A stretch of 64,000 nucleotides of DNA from Porites lobata (GCA_942486035.1 CALNXK010000079.1:966001-1030000); one strand, 5' to 3'; positions 1-13,699 are shown, counted from the first letter of the stretch. Notes: generated by a model from the sequence alone, not told the origin. Made by a program: numbers and translations.

Positions 1-415
1 TGGTTTTTGACGCCCATTTCCGGTGAAATTTCGCACGAAAGAGAAAGACAAATTGCATCATCATGACGTCATTTCTATGGCCTCTACTCTTATCGACCAT
101 AAGCTCTCGACAAGAGCCACAATGATCTCTTGCTCTCGACCAATCAGCGAGCGAGAAATGGACTGCCGTCTGCTAAAGAGAAGTATAGACCATAGAAAAT
201 TGTCGTCTATTTATTAAATAGCCAATAAGATTGCAGAACATCGTTACAGTTACGATTGATGATGAAATAACATCTTAATCATAAGCCGCACTAATAAATA
301 AATAGTTTGCGAAAACCAAAGACTAGCGGAGAATAGAGAACGCGCGTGCTGCTCGCAGGTGACTTTCACGATACATGTTATCTCAAATGGGGAGAATTAA
401 GGTTACAACACTCAC

Positions 416-3400
416 AGATACTTGTTCATTTCTTGCGTCGGGGTAAAGCAAAGTGAGTTGTCGTTGATATTCTTTCATCTCGTCACAAGCCTGTACCCAT
501 CTCTGAGAACGCTTCTTTACTTCCGGTTTACTTGTGATCGGTATGACGTGTTTCCGGCCGACCCAGGCTCTTTTCAAAAGAGAACAGACAAAGCAGTAAA
601 TGGCCGCTGCGCAGTTTCCAGTCAAGGTATTCAAAACACTACACGGTTGTAACCAAGTACAAACATCCATATTCCGTGTTTCCAGCCCTAAACATAGCTC
701 GTAAAAAGTCCCGTCCGGCAATGCGGGACAAGTAGATTTTATCGCGGGGCAAGTTACTTGTAAAGCTTACTTGCAATTCAAATTTTTTCCGAGCCCTGCT
801 AAATCCCTACACCAAGATTGCTTTATCTACGCAAGAGGGAAATTCGATCACTTAGTCATTCGAAAACTTCGACAGGCTGCCGGTCATTAAGGCCCTTTGT
901 CAAAATTATCTACAACAAGAGAAATAAATAGTGAAGAAACGGTAAATCTAACTTTCCACCAAGAGCCAGCGTACCTTGCAAGCATTTCCCAGTGGTTACA
1001 GTGCTTGGCTGGCTGCCGGAATTTTGGAGCACTAGATCATGACCACGAGTGTACATTTAGACCAATTTGTAACTGAAAACGGGCATTTTTTTTACCCATT
1101 TTCAAAGAGTTTTCCTCTAAGTGCGTATGATTTGGTTTGTTTTCATACAAAGAAATATGCAAACAGTTTACAAACATTGACTTTCTCTAAAATTACTAAT
1201 AAAATAGAAACTACAGGCGTTTCCTTGAGGAAGGTGGCAATGACTTTTAAAAGTGGCGTTTCTACAAATCTATCAAATACCAATTCACTTCTCATCTGTC
1301 GAAAGGTTTCTTTTTTCGTTTTCACAACGCCTTTGTTGCCAATAAAGAGTAATGCGATATATATTTTTCAGTTCATCTTAAATATAAAGCTGTATATTTG
1401 CCCTTTAAAGGCTCTTTAAGAGACATAAGGGTCGAATTCCAGCACGTTTTCCATCGTCAAAAACACGCAATGCCAAACATGAAATTGAGGCAATGTTTTC
1501 ATAAACAGCATTATATTACCAGTGCCCAGTCATCTTAAAGGTCAAGTAATACGGGCAACATTTTCGCTCAACTTGTCGCGCAAAATTGTTGCATTGCAAG
1601 CTCGCACTCAACTTGTCACGCAACAAATTTCAATGGTGCAAGTTGCGGCTCATTTTAGAAAATCCCGCGTTGTGATTGGTCAACGGTGTGTTTTGTGTCA
1701 GCAAAACAAAATCGCTGACGCGCTGGCCTTTCTAAGAAAGCGAGGGACAGCCTCTTTGGTTAAGGATTATCAATGGACGAAGAAGGTCAAAACCACGCAA
1801 AAGAAACCGAAAGGTTTACATAATAGAGTGGATTGCTTTGCGGGAAGAGAGAGGCTTTACCATTAGCTGGTAAAGGAACTTGAGTCGGGCGGGAAACATT
1901 AGGGCCATTTATACGAGGAAGACGCGTCTTACATAAGACGCGTCTTAAATAAGACGCGAACTGTACCATTTATACGAGCATGTCTTATCTAATAAGACGC
2001 GTCTTAGCTAAGCCGCGTCTTATTTTAGACGAAATGTGCCGTTTATACGGAAAGTTCGCGTCTTAGTTTTCCTCGTATAAATGGCCCTATTGTTGCTTAG
2101 AGTTTTGACATGAACGATAACTGATCCAAAGCTCTTGTCCTCCGCTGCTTGTTTTTATAATTCGCTCAACAAGTTTCCCATAGACATGGGGGCTTGTCAA
2201 GTTCTTTGCATCAATCTTTTCTTTGGGCCTCTGACATTTTTTCACTTTTTAAATGACAATCTTGGGCTTAAACATGATCACCCTCTACAACCTCCGCCAT
2301 GTTTACTTCCTGCCTAAATTTGCCCGAGGTCAAGCGCGCGCTTATTCACCATCTTTCCCGCGCCTTTAGCGCGGGAAAATCGACCAATTACAAGCGTTGT
2401 CACACAAGTGATAAAATTGAAAGTTGGTTGCCAAAAGTAGAACTCGGGTCTACTTTGTGCAACATGTTGCCGCAACTTGCAACATTGAAATTTGTTACGT
2501 GACAAGTTGAGAGCGAATGTGGTAATACGGGCAACAACGCTTTTCAATTTGCAATGCAACGGTTGAGCGAAAATGTTGCCCGTATTACTTGACCCTAAAT
2601 TCTGCTTCAACAATGAGAAAAATCTCCCTCATGTGCTTTACCCATGTTAAACAACTTCGAGTCCTGTTTCTTTCTATTCTTTCTATACGTCCCTAATTTC
2701 ACCAAGGACGTCAGCAGAAGCGCAAGTATAGGAGTTTTGACTCAAGTAAAACATACGCCGGCAAGGCGGCCGAAGCAGAATAACAGCTTCAAATTATCTT
2801 TTCCGCATAAAAATGTCAGTATCTTTTCGGGTCGCCAGTATCGTTTCAGTCAAACCAGAGTAAATCACCTGTTGAATTCTGATTTTGTAAGTTGATGAGG
2901 CAACATTCTGTGGGTACTGAACTGCGTTTCAAATCATTTCAATATGATTGAAATGCGTTTCAAAGTGGAAGTTGCCTTTCACCATGTTTTACAAATAACC
3001 AGGAAAACAAAGACAATTAAAACAACAAATCAAGTGTAGTCGTACCTCTGGTGAGCGGAGCCAAAGAATCGAACTAAAGCTTTTGTATTGTCCTCACTCC
3101 AGCTTAGTAACTGAAACAAAAGTTGTGATACATTTTTACTTAGCACACAGCACCTATAGGGTCGATGTAGGGGAATGAGCTGTAGGCAAGTGATAGTAAT
3201 AGTCTTCAGAGTCTTGTTCAGTAAATCAACACCATGACTTTGTCTCGCGATGGCGACGAAACGGTCACTTCGCGCAATTTTAAACTTCATCGCTCTCATT
3301 CCATCTCGCCAATTTGTTTAATGCTGCGAATTTTTTAGGCGCTAAATTCTAAAGGATCGCTTCTAAGTTGACAGAAAGAAACAGGAAAACAGCCTTGTCT

Positions 3401-6400
3401 TGTGTTCACTAGGGACCTTACAATCTGATAACGGCGACGCCAATGAAAAGGTTACTGAAAAATTGACTTTTCGTCCTCTCAAACTTTTGCGCCCTTATAC
3501 CAAGTCACCCAGCTACCTAAAAGTAGGGAAATTAGACTGAAACTGAAGAGAGGGGAACGCGTCCGAGTTCGAAGAGAGCTGGTGAAATTTATCGCCTCTG
3601 CCGTTCTCAAGTAACGTTGTAGTTGTGCAGCGAAGGCAAAAAAATTTACAAAAAAAGCGTGAGGCACGTGCAGCCGTTTTGCGCAACCTATTGCTTTCTG
3701 TTGTTCTCGTTGCCGGGACGTTCAGGGTGCCTGCAGGGCTGTTTACATGGAGGAAGGAAGATCCTCGAAGGCGGGACAACTTTTCGTTGGGTTACCTGCA
3801 GAAATTTCGGTCCGTGTGGTGCCCAGGTAAAAAACGAATTAAAGACGGCGGGCGACAAAAACAAAAATGCGATTTGGGCCCTTCTTCTTTTACTGGCGTT
3901 AACAACTACCTTTCTACAGAATTACCACAATAATCAAGTCCTGGTAACGCCTAACGAAATGGTCGGCTTATTACCGTCAGTAACCACTAAACTGCCCGCC
4001 GCCATTTTTTTTTCTGGTTTGTCCCTAGTACTGGGATCTTCCTAGCGTTTTTCAGCATACACGTCAACCGGAACTGGACTTTTTGCACTCTTAGGCCGAG
4101 ATGTTGAGCTAATTCTCCGGCAAATCGTCTCCATAAGAGTAAAGACCATTAGCAATACAAATTTGGTAACGTCAAGGTATGTTGAAAGAGAAAACGGCTC
4201 ACTTCCGATTGACATGCGTCACTCAATGTTTTACGGTCAAACTCACCCGAATATCATCTCGCCCGAGGTTATGTCGCCTGCTACAAAGCTATGCAGTCAC
4301 GACCTTTTAACGCTTAATCCTGTTTTCAAATACACCTTTTTAAAGTTTTCTAGGTTCAGAGACTATGTATCTAAGTGTGAATTAACTCCGGGGTTCGGGC
4401 GAGATGACTTTCGGGCGTTAACAGTTACCGTGTGGTTATATGACTTACTTTGGCTGGCCACGGTGGTTCTCCTGTCATCTTTGCCCAGACAAGCTCATGA
4501 GGAAAGTACTACAATAAAGCACAATTACAATCAACCTTGCCCTTGTACTCTTCAGATCTCCATTTTTAAATTTTTCAAAACCAAGGACGATCCTTTTGCA
4601 AAAATTATAATTACTGTTTCAGTTAATAGCTGGTTTATACAGCAAAGAGCTACGGCAAGAAGCGAATGAAAGAAGCCTTGAAGGTAGCCTGGGAAAATAG
4701 TCGGCATTTTGCGACGACACCACTGGTTTCCTCGAGAAATGGGGCCTGAGAAAAGGGCGCAGAAATTCCATGCTGATTAAGTGTCCCTACCAAGGTCTGG
4801 TCAGTGCTTTTGATTAGTCATGTCGCGTGGGAAACTTGTTTCAGTCCCCAGATCTGGGTAGCAACACGTCATCAGCATGGAATTTCTGCGCTTGTTCTTC
4901 AGACGCCATTTCGTGGAAACCAATAGTGGCGTCGAGAAATGACGGTTGCTTTCTCAGGCTGTCTTATAGCTAAACCCGTAATAGAGAGCTGAGGCAGTGG
5001 TTATTCAAGTCAACAACTATCCTGGAAAAATGTTTGGCTGCGCATAAGATAGAAGACGCAGACGCTCTCATGGCTTCGTCACACGTTTAGCCCTAAGAAC
5101 GTTAGTCTCCTAGGCAGCCGCTTTTAGTGTTGTCACGCAACGCTCCTCTTCACAAACGGATGAATTATTCTGGAAAGGAGCGTTGCGTGACGAAACTGAA
5201 AACGACTAGACAGTAATTTACAGATCTTATATACTAAAGTTTTAATTTTAATTTCCAACAAATCAAAGATTTTCCGGCACATTTATGTTTTTCTAAAGGA
5301 AAAAAGTAATGCACAACACGTTCTCAGAGTTTTGCATTTTATACAAAGGAGCAGCAATATTGCCAAAAAGTGATGGAAATTGTCCTCTCACTTCACGTGA
5401 TTGTTTTGATTAATACTAAACGACACTTACACATGGTTTACAAAACCAATTTTTACTCCGCACATTGGACATCAAATAACAATCAGGACATCGGATCATT
5501 TCCTCCAACTAAAAATTAGTTAAATTATCACAGTTAGCAGAAACTTCCCTTGCAAATACAAAAAGCTATACAAGTAGGAAGCATTAAGCTGAAGAGGGGA
5601 TTATTTGAGATGAAAATGGTTACTAAGGTCTGTAAAGATGTGCATAAAAACATTTTGCGCTATCTGGATTGAAATTTTTTTAAAGATAGAAATGGGTAGT
5701 TTGCTGGTGAATTAACTGAAAACACAGGGGGCCCAAACGGTCTGTTTGTATAACTAATTGCATTGTAATTTTATTTAAGAGGAATAACAGTAAAGAGCGA
5801 ACTCAAAATCCTTCAAAATGGCTCAAAATACCACTTCTGAGGCAAAAAGACAACAATTTCCTGAAGGTAAGGTAACACAACGTTTATTTAGCATCGATCC
5901 ATGCACATATTTAACAATATACCACTACCTATGAAGTTAGATGACACAAACTATAAAATTAAAAAGCAATCAGTTACACAAACAGACTGTATGGGCCCCC
6001 GGTGCTGAAAAGGGTCTCAAAACCTTGCGCAAAGTTCAGAAGATAATAACCGCTGAAACTACTGGCACAAGAAGTCAACCCTACCAACCCTCAAAGTGGC
6101 TGACTCATGCAAAAGAAATCCATTCCCTGGGTAAATATTTGCATCTTTTAGTATCTTCTTGCCCCAAAACACAATTTTTTTTGTAAGACACATTTTACAG
6201 TTATCCAAACAACGCATTCATCTCATGGGGCTTCACGTATTTGTAATGAAGTTTTTCACAGTCGTTGAGGTGTGGAGAAAAGTAGTTAGCGACATTCAAT
6301 AGAAAGATGAGTTAAAACCTGACATATTAATCACTAACCTCCCCATCACAATCTTCCATGATAGCCTCTGCAAGATCAGTCATATAATCATCATCTGAAA

Positions 6401-9400
6401 GAGGAAATTATTTCAATTCTATCATGAACCTTTACAAAAAAAGCAAAGGCATTGTATAATCAACAAGGAGTCTTTACTGTCTACAACAATTTTGAACTAG
6501 AATGGAACAACATGAACAAAGACCACAAACAAAAAATGATTTCTGTATTTTACCTCCAAAATAAATTAATGAATTATGGAACATCCACTGGGATTCTTCC
6601 CTGAATTCTCTGGGAGTCTTAAAACTCCTTTTCTCTACCATCTAAAAGAAATCACACATTACAATCTGATCAGACAGTGCTTGCAGTGCTTTCACTGAAT
6701 TTTGTATTCTAGTCAAATGGAGACATTTTAAGGACAAGTACTTGTGGCTTTTGAGCATGCAGATAAAATGCTATGGGGTAACGTTAATAAAAGAACGTTC
6801 TTGACAATTTAAGCCCTAAAATGATCAGCATCAAATTTCTCCTTGAAATATCAATGTGAACAGATTGGTGACAATAATTAAGGACATGATCACATAATGA
6901 GTTCATAATTCAACAATTTCTCCCCACCACCTTCGTAGAAAATGTATAAGGGCACCTCATGAGAATTTAAATGTTGATATAAGGGGTTTAACGGTTGAAC
7001 AGTTTTAGACCTAAAAACAAGCACAAGCATTATTGTTTCCCATCTTTGCACCCCTGTAAAAATTGTTCTGTTTAAGCATGCACAATATTCATTTTACCCA
7101 GAATAGTCTTGGACATCATAAAGGTTATATCTAAAGTAAAAATTACTGGCGCCCATGCAGGAGACTTGGCCTGTTGGCCTGGATTTGGCCTGTCAAAACT
7201 GAGTCTAAATATGAGGCATGTAATGTCTACATGTATTGCCACATTTTCTTATGGAAGGACTGCTAGTTCATCACTCTCTGTTATGCAGAGGGACGAATAG
7301 TTAAGTGCAGTAAATCATCCAAAATTGGATTATAATCTTTAGTACTAACATGTTCTAATTTCACTAGATCCATTGGTTTAAATACAAAATCTTCGTAGTC
7401 AGGGTGTTCTTCCAATGAAACTGGTTCCATGTATTCTTTAGCCTGTTTAAATTAATAATCAAATAGATTGATGAGTAAATAAATAAATAAATATGTAATA
7501 CAAAAGTTTACACTGGTGCATGATGAATGTGCTGAAGAATGCAAACTAACATGTATTTATAAGAGATGGCTTAAAGTTCTACTTTCAGATTTCTTTAGTA
7601 TGGTCCAAGCTATAGTTAGGCAAGTGGTGATTTCATACAACATACAGTATCTTAATTACAATAACTATTAAGCCTCGATGTGGATTATTACAAGATGAAA
7701 TAATATTTTACAGCCAAAGAAAAGAGAACTTACATGCGTCTGTGATAGTCACCAAAACGAAAACAAAAAACTTGTAAACTTCGGGAAAATTACATATAAA
7801 ACAAAATTAATTTTCCTCCGGCTTAAAAACAGCCTTACATCTAAGAACTGTTCCAGGGCCCTTCCATTTCATTTCATAACAATTTATTATTACACTCCTG
7901 CTTACAGCAGCAAGTCCAGAAGTTAATTTACCATTATTAGCTTCTTTAACCTTCATTTACTTAATAATAACACACATATGTAAATACTGTAGATCACTTG
8001 GGTGATAATACTATTTATTATATAGACACGAGTGTTTTACTGGAAAATATACCACTCGTAGAATTCATAAAAACTACATCTGGGACCCAAGTGGTTTATC
8101 TTCCATAATCTCACACGTGAGTTTATCAATGACATAATTTCGGTCATTTCCCTCTATTATTTTATCGATGCCTTTTTGTCTATATAATAACCTCTATTTA
8201 TTAAATAGACACGAGTGTTTTACTGGAAAATATACCACTCGTACAATTCATAAAAACTACATCCCCGACCCAAGCAGTTTATTTTCCACAATCTCACACA
8301 TGAGTTCATTGATGACGTAACTTCAGTAATTTCCCTCTATTATTTTATCAATGTCTTTTTGTCTATATAATAAAAAGAACATTACACGGCGGCTTGAAGC
8401 TATGAATTTTATTTTCTTGTAGCAAAAACAATATTTTACTCACTCGCTGCGCTCTAGCCTGCAAAAACATCCGTTTCTCCTTGCTCTTTGCCGATGGGGA
8501 CGTTTCGCGCGGAGGAACGACTGTGACTCAGTTACAGAAATTCCATACTGATGACGTAGAATCTGTCCAGAATCCGGTCAGAATCGCTGATTGGTCAACG
8601 GAGTAGTTAGATTCTTTTAGCTATTGTTTACAAATGACAGACAAAAGACAAAAGGCCACAAAGGTCAAATGTAAACGCGAAGAATCTCTAACAAAACAGT
8701 CAATATTTGTGGAATATAGTCTTCTCTGTAAGAAGCATTTGAGTTTTGCTGGAGCTCGTTGGCAGATGAACACAACAATTTACCAAAATCGACCAGATGA
8801 CACCTAAAATTGGACAAATTTGTATTTGGAACCCCATGACCACTGGATTTATTTTGTAAACATTGGATTGTGTCATCAGTATGGAATTTCTGCCGCTGAG
8901 TCGCAGACGTTCATCCTTGCGAAACGTCCCAAGCGGTGAAGAGCGAGGAGAAACGGATGTTTTCGCAGGCTAGCTGTGCTCATTCATAAAATATTGTTTT
9001 GCCACTCGAAAATAAAATTCAGATCTTTGCGCCACCGTGTAATATCCTCTATATAATATAACAGCTCTTAAAAACATCAGCTACAGTTGTTGCATTATCA
9101 TTTGCAACCTTGAGATAATTATCCGCATAACAGTACCTTTTCTTTCATCCTCTCAAGAGTAAACTTCAAGAGCTTGGTAAGTTGTTCTGCAGTTTTGCTG
9201 GACATGAGTGCAGGTAACTTCTGCGGCTATAGATCCAGAAATTAAGAAAAGGTTATTTTTCATCACAGAAATTTACTACATTCCACACTCCACATGCAAC
9301 CACCTCCCATAAGTAAACCCTGTCATAAGCAAACACCTTTGCGCAAAAACAAAATATTTTGGTTGGTCACTTAAAACAAAACAAGAAATGCCCCTGGTTT

Positions 9401-12400
9401 TAAGACTAGCTACGAAACAGTTTGATGATACAGTTGAAACTCCCCACAACGGCCACCTTGTGGACAGAAGAAAGTGGCCATTGTAGAGAGGTTTAAACAA
9501 GAGTCAATGTATGGACTGTCTGCCAAAAAAAGTGGCCATTGTAGAGAGGTGGCTGTTGGCATATTTAACAATTATTCCTCAAGCCCGAATGGGCTCTGAG
9601 TCAATAACCCATGAGGCTGAAGGCCGAATGGGCTTTTGACTCAGAGACCATTTGGGCTCGAGGAATAATTGTTTTTGTAAAATCCAACTAGTTGGTCAAA
9701 AATATCAAGACAAATCAACTTTAGCTAGTTAAAGCCAGACTTTAATCCTTTTTTGCTGCCAAAAAGCCGGCGCTTTTCGCTACGAGTGGGCTATAACATA
9801 TAGCCTAGTAGTAGCTCAACCAATCAGAATGCAGCATTCATAATAGAACACTAGCTGGATTTTACTAAAAAATAATATTGCTGGTACTTGTAGTGGACAG
9901 TACTGCCGAGAATCCTGTAATGTTATTAATACAAAGAAAACAGATCCCATCCTAAAATAGGTTTGTCTGGAGACATGGTGCTTTGTTCAAAAGTGTAAAT
10001 GTCAACAACCTACAGATATAACTGCAAACTACAAATACACAGAAAAAACACTCCAAAATGACTTGTAGACTACCTGGCATGAAGGGCACTTCCACTTGCC
10101 ATTGATTACTGTTCCTGAATGTGCACATTTCTTGTGAAATACACGTGGGCAATATTCACAAGCAATAACTTCCCCTGCTTTATGACACTCCCAACAGTAC
10201 CAGTCATGTGTGTTAGCTGAAAGTTTTTTCCTTTGATTTTCTATTTCTTCCTGTCACAAAGAAAAAGACAAAACTATAAGTTACTGCAAATTTATTTACC
10301 CTAAAGTTGGCAATGAATTAAACAGAAAAAGAAATCTAAGGATGAGTAGAAAATGAAAGATAAGGGGACAGAAAATTTTATAACAAAGGACACCTGTACT
10401 AGAAGGTTTGTTACAAGACAATGTTTTTCTTGGTTACTGCTTTAATGTTTACAAGAATATTGTCATATAAGAATGATCCTCAGCTTGCTCTGGCCTCTTT
10501 CTCAAAGGTCACTGCTTAAAATAATACACCTGCCAAATCTCACACTTTCAGTATGAGTCTCTGCCCTGAGGATTGCAAACTTCAATCTCGTCCAGCTCAT
10601 ACACTGTACCTGCAGACTGATTTCTGCCTGGCAGACAAATTTGAGCTATGACAGTCTTGAATGACATATTTTGAAGAAAATATAAAATTACTAGTATAAT
10701 AAATCTGAAAAAGATGCAAAATGTACAAAAGTTTTAAAAACTTGACTCCATGAAAGTTCAAGCGAGAAAAGAAAGGTCCACATAAATAATGCAACTTTTT
10801 GTCTCAAAATCTCCCATTTTATAAGGAAAGACACTAGAGAACTTGAGAGCATTGCCACACCTTCAGAATGTCTTTGAGATTCTTGGGCACATTTCAGATA
10901 TGTTTGGGTATACTAAGATAGCTCATTACACTCTTCAAAACAAAAATCTGCTGCATATGAATTGGACTCATAAATTTCATGTAAGGTTTCCTCCCTATTC
11001 ATGTACACATAACATGAAAAATGGACCCTAGGAGTAATTACTGCCGAGGATCTTTACACATCCATAGCAGTCCTTTCACATCCTGCACATGTCAGATTGG
11101 TTAAGATGAAGGGATGTTATTAAGGGCCAAGAATGCAAAAGCGTCCTTGACATTGCAAGTGCACATAGCCAACTTGAAATTTTAGGGACCACAATTTTTA
11201 AGAGTGTTGTAAGACAAGGTCTACACTTTTATGATCTTATCACTTTCACTTAAACTAATACTATTCCTAATACTCTGAAGGATAGTTCAGTTTCAACAAA
11301 TGATTTGTTTCTATTGTAGCTGGGCATTTATGCAATTGATTTAAGCTAATACAGTTTAGGTACCCTATCTAAAGATCACACCAGGAACACAATGCCAACA
11401 AGGGCACAAATGATACCCTTTTCAAGGTCCAAGACCTTCCAAAACCGTACCCTACTGGGCAGAACATACCTATCCAGCCCATATTTTCTTTATTTTATTT
11501 TATTAATTTTTCCAAAACGATAAGATTAAGTGACACAACAAAAATTAACCCGAAAAAATTTACTGAGACACGGCAACAGCAAGTGCCAGTTAGTATGGGT
11601 CCATAAATGGGAGTACCCAACCCCACTCTCTGCCAAGGATATCCCAAGCATGTGTTTCCCCTACTGATTAAAAACTTGGATAGAGAGAGGCAAATGTACA
11701 GTTTTCTCAACTAAGGGACAAAGTGATGGCATGGAGCCAAGCTGAGGGTTAAGCATTTCAACCCTGTCTTCATGGAGTGAAGTCTGACACGCATAAACCA
11801 TGAACAGCACGCCCCCGCAGAAACTTGAGTATTGCCAACTAATACTATACTTATCATCATATTACTGGCTAAGAAGAAAAAAAGAATAATTGTTGTACCA
11901 AGCACACGCCTTTTGATTTGAACCAAGAATACTTGAAAACTAATCATTTCTGAAAATAACATTGGAAGTCCCTGTTTTGTGAGGAACTTAAAAGGCTGGT
12001 TTTGAACTAAAACAGTGCTTAATAATGATTAGTGTTGGCAAGGTGTTGAGAAAGACAACGGCAAGCTAAATACACTGTATACTCAACAGAAGACGACTAC
12101 TGGCATCTTAAGGTTTAAAAAGGAGTGCTAATTAAGCTAGAAACAAGAAAATATGTAACTAGGAAATTTAGAAAGGACCGGATAAAACAATATCTCACTA
12201 AGGTGCCATTATCCACGTTCTGTCGTGCGCTTTTTAATACAACTATACATCAGAAAGTCAAACACGACTCTCGGAATTAGTGCTTTTTGCGATAACGATC
12301 AGTTCTCAATTAGAATACTCTTAATTTTGGTAATGCAGTGACTGTTACAATTCTGGTCGGCCAGATAACGGGCACATCTGTGGAGGAATTGTTTACTTCC

Positions 12401-13585
12401 GAAAAGAAATGGCGTTCAATTTCGGTAGAAGATTTCAATGGCAATGTGTATGCAAACATATGCAAATTAAGAAAACAATTACCGTAACCAACGAGCATTA
12501 ATTAAACCAGTGGATCCAACGTAAGAGATAAAGAAAAAACACGACTTTCATTACTTGATGTTTAAAACCTGAGAAGGGGACACGGCCGATGACTTCATCA
12601 CGCTTAGATGAGAAATCTTCCGTGATTAGAAATGAACTATCCCTCTTTTTTTCAATCGTGATAATTGAAGCAATGATAAATTCACCGGCAGAAGAGTTTA
12701 AGTGGCCCCCAATATCAATAAATATTCATAGACAAACCTCAATAAACGTGGAACATAACAATTAGGCACAAGAACCTCTAATCTGCATTAAAGTGAAGCG
12801 GAGTTCAAAATACCAACAAGCACTTGCGTTCAACATTCTCACGGCATGTCAGAACGCATTTTTAAGCTACATAAACTCAAGGTAACAGGCACAAAACTTA
12901 TCTAATCATTTTTTTCTTCCCATTCTAAAAGAAACTAGTGAATAGACTCTTGTATTTTTTCGTGTTATGAATATTCCGGTTTTGTTCAATAACAATTTGC
13001 ATGAATATTCAGACGGGTTTAAAATCACTGAACTGTGACTTCCCAAACAGAACTATTTCATCATAAAGTTTTTGTCATTAAATAACCCTAAAATACATTC
13101 ACTTATGTATACTTGCCATGTCGTGCTTTTCCCTCGACGGTAAAAGACGTTAGGGACGAGAAAAGAACCGCCCCCGCGTTTAAGTAAGCTTATAATACCT
13201 AAACAATAAGAGGCCTTCTAACATCGCTTGCGCATCTAGTCACTTCCTGCGAAACTAAAGAACGCGTGTTCTAACACATGGAACGAATTATTTTACTCAC
13301 ATCGTCCTCTTCGTCCTTTCGAAGAACTCTGTACGCCGTCTGTGGGATTCCTTTAGTACTACCGTGGCTTGAGAAGGTAGTAACTTGAAGAATCAAGCCA
13401 TCTTTTACCGCAAACTTCAACTGCCGAAGAATCTCAGACTTACTCCAATCAAATTCTTGAAGCACTGATCGTACAATCCTTCCTTCATTCGGACACTGTT
13501 TCTGAGCCGAAATTTTCACAATAGCCTCCTTCAGCGCTAAGACGTAGAAGGGATCAGAATATCTCCTCACAGCGAACTTTGCCAT
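416..13585 (-). CDS. ZMYND11: ZMYND11/BS69-like chromatin reader, ten exons, 3' end off window
   Basis: Exons (minus strand, in order): 13585-13301, 10250-10074, 9226-9137, 7442-7350, 6641-6554, 6394-6339, 5508-5431, 4508-4449, 3110-3046, 569-416. All have AG/GT borders and the phases add up to 382 open codons. Residues 1-95 are a SAMD1-like winged helix (core LKFAVKDGLI). Residues 114-153 are a C4HC3 PHD finger (C114, C117, C126, C129, H134, C137, C150, C153). Residues about 165-265 are a bromodomain in which the usual acetyl-lysine Asn is replaced by F243. A CxxC/CxxC zinc finger (270-289) follows, then a PWWP domain from HELVWAK (293-299) with PPWP at 304-307 and VRFFGSAHQRAW across exons 9 and 10, then RWVQACDE. 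In vertebrates ZMYND11 reads H3.3K36me3 in the nucleus and restrains transcription elongation. The MYND finger was not found and should lie left of position 416. The start is ATG 13585 (MAKFAVRR) by family length; in-frame ATG 13627 would add 14 residues. Family identification is from recalled similarity. Confidence 0.9.
1537..2595. mobile_element. About 1.06-kb long-TIR DNA element (non-autonomous)
   Basis: The ends are inverted copies: GTCAAGTAATACGGGCAACA at 1541-1560 recurs as its complement near 2573-2593. The similarity continues for over 100 bp, including the block around CAAATTTCAATGGTGCAAGT (1623-1642). No transposase ORF is present. It sits in the last visible ZMYND11 intron and is itself interrupted by a smaller MITE. 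Confidence 0.75.
1901..2088. mobile_element. 188-bp MITE nested in the larger element
   Basis: Perfect 20-bp terminal inverted repeats, AGGGCCATTTATACGAGGAA at 1901-1920 and its complement at 2069-2088, flanked by a 3-bp ATT duplication (1898-1900 and 2089-2091). The interior is made of repeated palindromes around AAGACGCGTCTTA. The 3-bp target duplication would fit a PIF/Harbinger-like mobiliser. Confidence 0.85.
4685..4962. mobile_element. MITE, TAGCCTGRGAAA family, copy 1
   Basis: Inverted ends begin TAGCCTGGGAAAATAG and close with CTTTCTCAGGCT; internal inverted blocks AGAAATTCCATGCTGAT and ATCAGCATGGAATTTCT face each other. A diverged second copy is at 30195-30480. It lies between exon 7 and exon 8 territory of ZMYND11, with no ORF. 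Confidence 0.7.
5102..5217. mobile_element. 116-bp palindromic MITE
   Basis: Arms of about 40 bp: TGTCACGCAACGCTCCT (5131-5147) pairs with AGGAGCGTTGCGTGACG (5176-5192), and the similarity extends outward to a CTGTCTAGTCG-like end. It can fold into one long hairpin. Confidence 0.65.
8011..8372. repeat. Tandem duplication of a 180-bp unit
   Basis: Unit 1 (8011-8190) and unit 2 (8194-8372) both run from CTATTTATTA...TAGACACGAGTG to CTTTTTGTCTATATAATAA with about ten scattered differences. Non-coding, inside a ZMYND11 intron and abutting the next long-TIR element. Confidence 0.85.
8364..9060. mobile_element. About 700-bp long-TIR element
   Basis: The outer arms (TATATAATA...ATTACACGGCGGC at 8364-8392, complement near 9030-9060) and inner arms (TAGCCTGCAAAAACATCCG at 8455-8473, complement at 8953-8972) are inverted copies, and AGAAATTCCATACTGATG faces CATCAGTATGGAATTTCT. 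No transposase. It lies in the ZMYND11 intron between exons 4 and 3. Confidence 0.75.
9566..9672. repeat. Inverted repeat (hairpin)
   Basis: CAATTATTCCTCAAGCCCGA at the left matches the complement of the right end GGGCTCGAGGAATAATTG, with further internal pairing around TGGGCTCTGAGTCAA. It is probably a small MITE in a ZMYND11 intron. Confidence 0.6.
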
Positions 13586-13699
13586 CCCAAACACACGGCC
13601 ACTTTTGTCTCCATACAGGTCTATCAATGTTTCGCGGGTCCTCCAGTCAAATACGCATGCTTTTCGAAGCCTGCGCGGAAAGCGAACAAATCCACGATC

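Noticed and set aside
4163..4669. 168-codon plus-strand ORF
   Set aside because: It overlaps the minus-strand PWWP exon of ZMYND11 (4508-4449) and shows no domain or splice context, so it is a shadow frame.
6187..6320. Minus-strand frame NYFSPHLNDCEKLHYK ending in a stop, just downstream of ZMYND11 exon 6
   Set aside because: It looks protein-like, but the only AG acceptor upstream leads into stops in all three phases. Exon 7 at 5508-5431 instead joins exon 6 in phase and matches the family.
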